Assembly (NCBI GenBank): GCA_019911965.1
Contig: JAIOJF010000053.1
Coordinates: forward strand, 1-64,000
Source of the DNA: Paracoccaceae bacterium
Lineage (GTDB): Bacteria; Pseudomonadota; Alphaproteobacteria; Rhodobacterales; Rhodobacteraceae
Reading direction: 5' to 3'
Length of the DNA: 64,000 nucleotides
In this document: positions 61,949 through 64,000 of the stretch, one piece after another
How positions within the stretch are numbered: the first letter of the stretch is position 1
Layout: every line of letters starts with the position of its first letter
Notes under the pieces: generated by a model
The model's database searches: none
Told to the model about the DNA's origin: nothing
What the model saw: only the letters and a program-made list of their open reading frames with translations
Translations under genes and position numbers: made by a program

Positions 61949-61966
61949 GCGCAGGCGGAAGTCAGA

Positions 61967-61995
61967 TCGCAGTCCCGGATTTACTCCGGGACCTC
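61967..61995 (+). repeat. Left 29-bp inverted repeat of the GIY-YIG cassette
   Basis: Begins TCGCAGTCCCGG, ends TCCGGGACCTC. Internally GTCCCGGA (61972-61979) pairs with TCCGGGAC (61985-61992) around TTTAC, so it forms a hairpin. The reverse complement of 62370-62398 matches it at 24 of 29 positions. Confidence 0.85.
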
Positions 61996-62017
61996 CCCCA
62001 TAGCCGCACCACAAGAG

Positions 62018-62038
62018 GCCCCGGAGTATATCCGGGGC
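62018..62038. repeat. Internal palindrome of the same family
   Basis: GCCCCGGA-GTATA-TCCGGGGC: 8-bp perfect stem, 5-nt loop, related in sequence to the two end repeats. It lies between the left end and the GIY-YIG start codon and may also act on transcription. Confidence 0.75.
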
Positions 62039-62080
62039 GGCGTTCACGCGTCGTTAACCGCCTTGCACCACGCTGGAGCG

Positions 62081-62371
62081 ATGGCGTTCTACACCTATAT
62101 CATGGCCTGCCGGTCGAACACGGCGATATATATCGGGGTCACCGGCAACCTGCCGCAGCGCGTCATGCAGCATCGCTCGGGTGCCGGATCGACCCATACC
62201 GCGAAATACCGGATCACCAAGCTGGTCTGGTTCGAGGCCCACGAAGACTTGTCCGAGGCGATTGCCCGCGAACGCAAGCTGAAACGCTGGCGTCGGGCCT
62301 GGAAAAATGCATTGATCGCCGAAACAAACCCAAACTGGTCCGACCTGAGCATGGAGGCCTCGTTCACCTGA
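62081..62371 (+). CDS. GIY-YIG nuclease family protein
   Basis: 96-residue single-domain GIY-YIG protein. The FYTYIMACRS ... IYIGVTGNL motif pair, the Arg in NLPQRVMQH and the Glu in AIARERKLKRW are all present, so the active site looks intact. ATG 62081 follows GGAGCG; six more residues are possible from 62063. The stop codon overlaps the right-hand 29-bp repeat. Single-domain members are poorly characterised; this one is bracketed by hairpin repeats like a REP-associated or minimal mobile element gene. Confidence 0.87.
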   Translation: MAFYTYIMACRSNTAIYIGVTGNLPQRVMQHRSGAGSTHTAKYRITKLVWFEAHEDLSEAIARERKLKRWRRAWKNALIAETNPNWSDLSMEASFT

Positions 62372-62398
62372 GGTCCCGGATCAGGCCCGGGACTGCGA
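62370..62398 (-). repeat. Right 29-bp inverted repeat of the GIY-YIG cassette
   Basis: Reverse complement begins TCGCAGTCCCGG and ends TCCGGGACCTC, as does the left end. Internally GTCCCGG (62373-62379) pairs with CCGGGAC (62387-62393). It starts within the GIY-YIG stop codon and ends 18 bp before the next gene. Confidence 0.85.
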
Positions 62399-62416
62399 CG
62401 TGAAGGAGGTTTCCCC

Positions 62417-63877
62417 ATGACCAAAGTCATCAAGAACGGCACCGTCTGCACCGCCGACCGTACCTGGAAGGCCGATGTGCTGATCGACGGCGAGGTGATC
62501 AAGCAGATCGGCGAGAACCTGAAAGGCGACGAATATATCGACGCCGAGGGTGCCTATGTGATCCCCGGCGGCATTGATCCGCACACCCATCTGGAAATGC
62601 CCTTCATGGGCACCACGGCGGCGGAAACCTTTGAATCCGGCACCTGGGCGGCGGCGGTTGGCGGCACCACCATGATCGTGGATTTCTGCCTGCCGGGCGC
62701 GGATGGCTCGATCAAGAACGCGATCCACGAATGGCATCGCAAATCCGCGCCGCAGATCTGCTCGGATGTCGGCTATCACATGGCGATCACCGGCTGGGAC
62801 GAGAATGTCTTCAACGAGATGAAGGACGCCGTTGAAATGGGCGTCAACTCGTTCAAGCATTTCATGGCCTACAAGGGCGCCCTGATGATCGAGGACGACG
62901 AAATGTTCGCCTCGTTCAAGCGCTGCGCCGAACTTGGTGCGCTGCCGATGGTACATGCCGAGAACGGCGATCTGGTGGCGGCCCTGCAGGAGAAATACTT
63001 CAACCTCGGGATCACCGGCCCGGAAGGCCACGCCTATTCCCGCCCGCCGGAACTGGAAGGCGAGGCCGCCAACCGCGCCATCACCATTGCAGATACCGCC
63101 GGCGTGCCCTTGTACATCGTGCATGTCAGTTGCGAACAGACCCACGAAGCGATCCGCCGCGCCCGCCAGAAGGGGATGCGGGTCTATGGCGAACCGCTGA
63201 TCCAGTTCCTGACGCTGGACGAGTCGGAGTATTTCAACAAGGACTGGGACCATGCCGCGCGGCGGGTGATGTCGCCGCCCTTCCGCTCCAAGGATCATCA
63301 GGACAGCCTGTGGGCCGGGCTGCAATCGGGATCGCTGCAGGTGGTGGCCACGGACCACGCTGCCTTCAACACCGAACAGAAACGCGCCGGTCGCAACGAT
63401 TTCCGCATCATCCCCAACGGCTCGAACGGGCTGGAGGAACGCCTTGCCGTGCTCTGGACCGAAGGCGTGGAAACCGGGCGGCTGACGCCGAACGAATTTG
63501 TCGCCGCAACCTCGACCAATGTGGCGAAAATCCTGAACATCTATCCCCGCAAGGGGGCCATCGTCGAAGGCGCGGATGCCGATATCGTGGTCTGGGACCC
63601 GAAGATTTCCAAGACGATTTCACCGGCGAACCACCATTCGGTGCTGGATTACAACGTGTTCGAGGGCTTCAACGTCTCGGCCCAGTCGCGCTTCACCCTG
63701 TCGCGCGGCGAGGTGATCTGGGCCTGGGGCCAGAACTCGCAGCCCCAGCCCGGACGCGGCAAGTTCATCCCCCGCCCGGCCTTTCCATCGGCCCACAGCG
63801 CGCTGTCGAAATGGAAGGAACTGACCGCACCGAAGATGATCAAGCGCGATCCTCTGAACATTCCGGCAGGGATTTGA
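62417..63877 (+). CDS. hydA: Dihydropyrimidinase
   Basis: 486-residue cyclic amidohydrolase opening dihydrouracil and dihydrothymine to N-carbamoyl-beta-amino acids. It has GGIDPHTHLEMPFMG (HxH metal pair), the carboxylated lysine region FKHFMAYKGALMI, VHAENGDLVAAL, YIVHVSCEQTHEA and VATDHAAFN (catalytic Asp). AGGAGG lies upstream at good spacing. It acts just before the ureidopropionase-like enzyme encoded upstream. The stop overlaps a tiny following frame (TGATG). Confidence 0.94.
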   Translation: MTKVIKNGTVCTADRTWKADVLIDGEVIKQIGENLKGDEYIDAEGAYVIPGGIDPHTHLEMPFMGTTAAETFESGTWAAAVGGTTMIVDFCLPGADGSIKNAIHEWHRKSAPQICSDVGYHMAITGWDENVFNEMKDAVEMGVNSFKHFMAYKGALMIEDDEMFASFKRCAELGALPMVHAENGDLVAALQEKYFNLGITGPEGHAYSRPPELEGEAANRAITIADTAGVPLYIVHVSCEQTHEAIRRARQKGMRVYGEPLIQFLTLDESEYFNKDWDHAARRVMSPPFRSKDHQDSLWAGLQSGSLQVVATDHAAFNTEQKRAGRNDFRIIPNGSNGLEERLAVLWTEGVETGRLTPNEFVAATSTNVAKILNIYPRKGAIVEGADADIVVWDPKISKTISPANHHSVLDYNVFEGFNVSAQSRFTLSRGEVIWAWGQNSQPQPGRGKFIPRPAFPSAHSALSKWKELTAPKMIKRDPLNIPAGI

Positions 63878-63927
63878 TGGCGGAAAACCCGGCGCGGCCA
63901 CCAGCACAAGGACAGGACAAGACGTGA
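63877..63927 (+). CDS. Possible 16-aa coupling peptide
   Basis: ATG 63877 overlaps the hydA stop (TGATG), runs 16 codons, and its TGA (63925-63927) overlaps the GTG start of the ABC ATPase gene (GTGA). It may only pass ribosomes from hydA to the transporter gene. The peptide is Pro/Gln-rich with no recognisable function; it may be spurious. Confidence 0.25.
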   Translation: MAENPARPPAQGQDKT

Positions 63928-64000
63928 GCGACGCCGTCATCAAAGCCGAGGCCCTGAGCCTGACCTTCCAGACCAATGACGGCCCGGTTCATGCCCTGAA
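63924..64000 (+). CDS. ABC transporter ATP-binding protein, N-terminal fragment
   Basis: Only the first 25 codons are in the window, starting at GTG 63924 and running off the edge: SDAVIKAEALSLTFQTNDGP then VHAL, the usual first strand of an NitT/TauT-type ABC ATPase. AAGGACAGGAC precedes the start. Its place after hydA suggests a pyrimidine or ureide importer; the Walker motifs lie outside the window. Confidence 0.65.
   Translation, partial: MSDAVIKAEALSLTFQTNDGPVHAL

Larger units (their letters stand above)
61967..62398. mobile_element. Putative palindrome-bounded GIY-YIG cassette
   Basis: A 432-bp segment inserted between the two pyrimidine-degradation enzymes. Its ends are 29-bp inverted repeats (61967-61995 and 62370-62398), identical over the outer 12 and inner 11 bases with a divergent 6-base centre. 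It carries one gene, a GIY-YIG nuclease, and a third palindrome at 62018-62038. Without it the two enzyme genes would be only 36 bp apart. No target-site duplication was seen. Mobility is inferred. Confidence 0.5.

Noticed and set aside
1-64000. tRNA or rRNA genes, CRISPR arrays, phage integrases, transposase genes
   Set aside because: No cloverleaf-type tRNA sequence, rRNA motif, regularly spaced repeat array or DDE/serine recombinase-like protein was found. The only mobile-like structure is the GIY-YIG cassette.

Overview
The window is chromosomal DNA of a GC-rich alphaproteobacterium, most likely a marine Rhodobacteraceae/Roseobacter-group member. Pointers are the split pccB ... pccA ... 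methylmalonyl-CoA mutase locus with a PccR-type regulator, an FnrL-like box, DUF4174 and YdcH proteins, and the general codon style. I found no rRNA, tRNA, CRISPR array, prophage or recognisable IS transposase. Gene density is high and there are many ATGA/TGATG couplings.

Layout. (1) 0-5 kb: end of an unknown gene, betI-betA (choline to betaine aldehyde) with a BetI operator, a secreted nuclease, a threonine-dehydratase-like enzyme and a YdcH protein behind an FNR-type box. (2) 5-10.2 kb, minus strand: cysK, pccR, a Bcr/CflA drug exporter and a proline-racemase-superfamily enzyme. (3) 10.3-24.5 kb, plus strand: a propionyl-CoA assimilation island. It holds pccB, six small unknown genes, a candidate small RNA with promoter and terminator, pccA, a sulfotransferase-like gene, methylmalonyl-CoA mutase, malic enzyme and propionyl-CoA synthetase. 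PrpE makes propionyl-CoA, PccAB carboxylates it, Mcm yields succinyl-CoA and MaeB moves C4 to C3. Methylmalonyl-CoA epimerase is not here. PccR-like TTTGCAAA half-sites lie before pccB and before pccR itself. (4) 24.6-30.4 kb: a small molybdopterin-fold periplasmic protein, a histidine kinase frameshifted at a G9 tract, a hybrid kinase with receiver and Hpt, a LuxO-like sigma-54 response regulator and a tyrosine phosphatase. (5) 30.4-40 kb: housekeeping genes dnaX-ybaB-recR, EamA transporter, hemF, Nudix, PiT phosphate transporter, hemE/hemC divergent, and an orphan Flp-like pilin.

(6) 40.2-49.8 kb: an accessory catabolic cluster with two glutamine-synthetase-like ligases, a class I glutamine amidotransferase, hydantoinase/oxoprolinase A and B subunits, an FMN-dependent alpha-hydroxyacid dehydrogenase and an MhpD-like hydratase. 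Two AT-rich palindromes look like operators. (7) 49.8-56 kb: trpA, an MFS exporter, ychF, an RTX-type secreted protein and a class III CoA-transferase. (8) 55.9-60.6 kb: znuB-znuC-zur divergent from znuA around a Zur box, then YciI, SRPBCC and ArsR genes and a hotdog thioesterase. (9) 60.6-64 kb: a reductive pyrimidine catabolism operon (beta-ureidopropionase-like and dihydropyrimidinase, then the start of an ABC ATPase) behind a RutR-type box. Between its two enzymes sits a 432-bp cassette: a GIY-YIG nuclease gene bracketed by 29-bp inverted repeats that are themselves hairpins. I regard this cassette as the most unusual structure in the window. The runners-up are the candidate sRNA before pccA and the G9 frameshift in the kinase.
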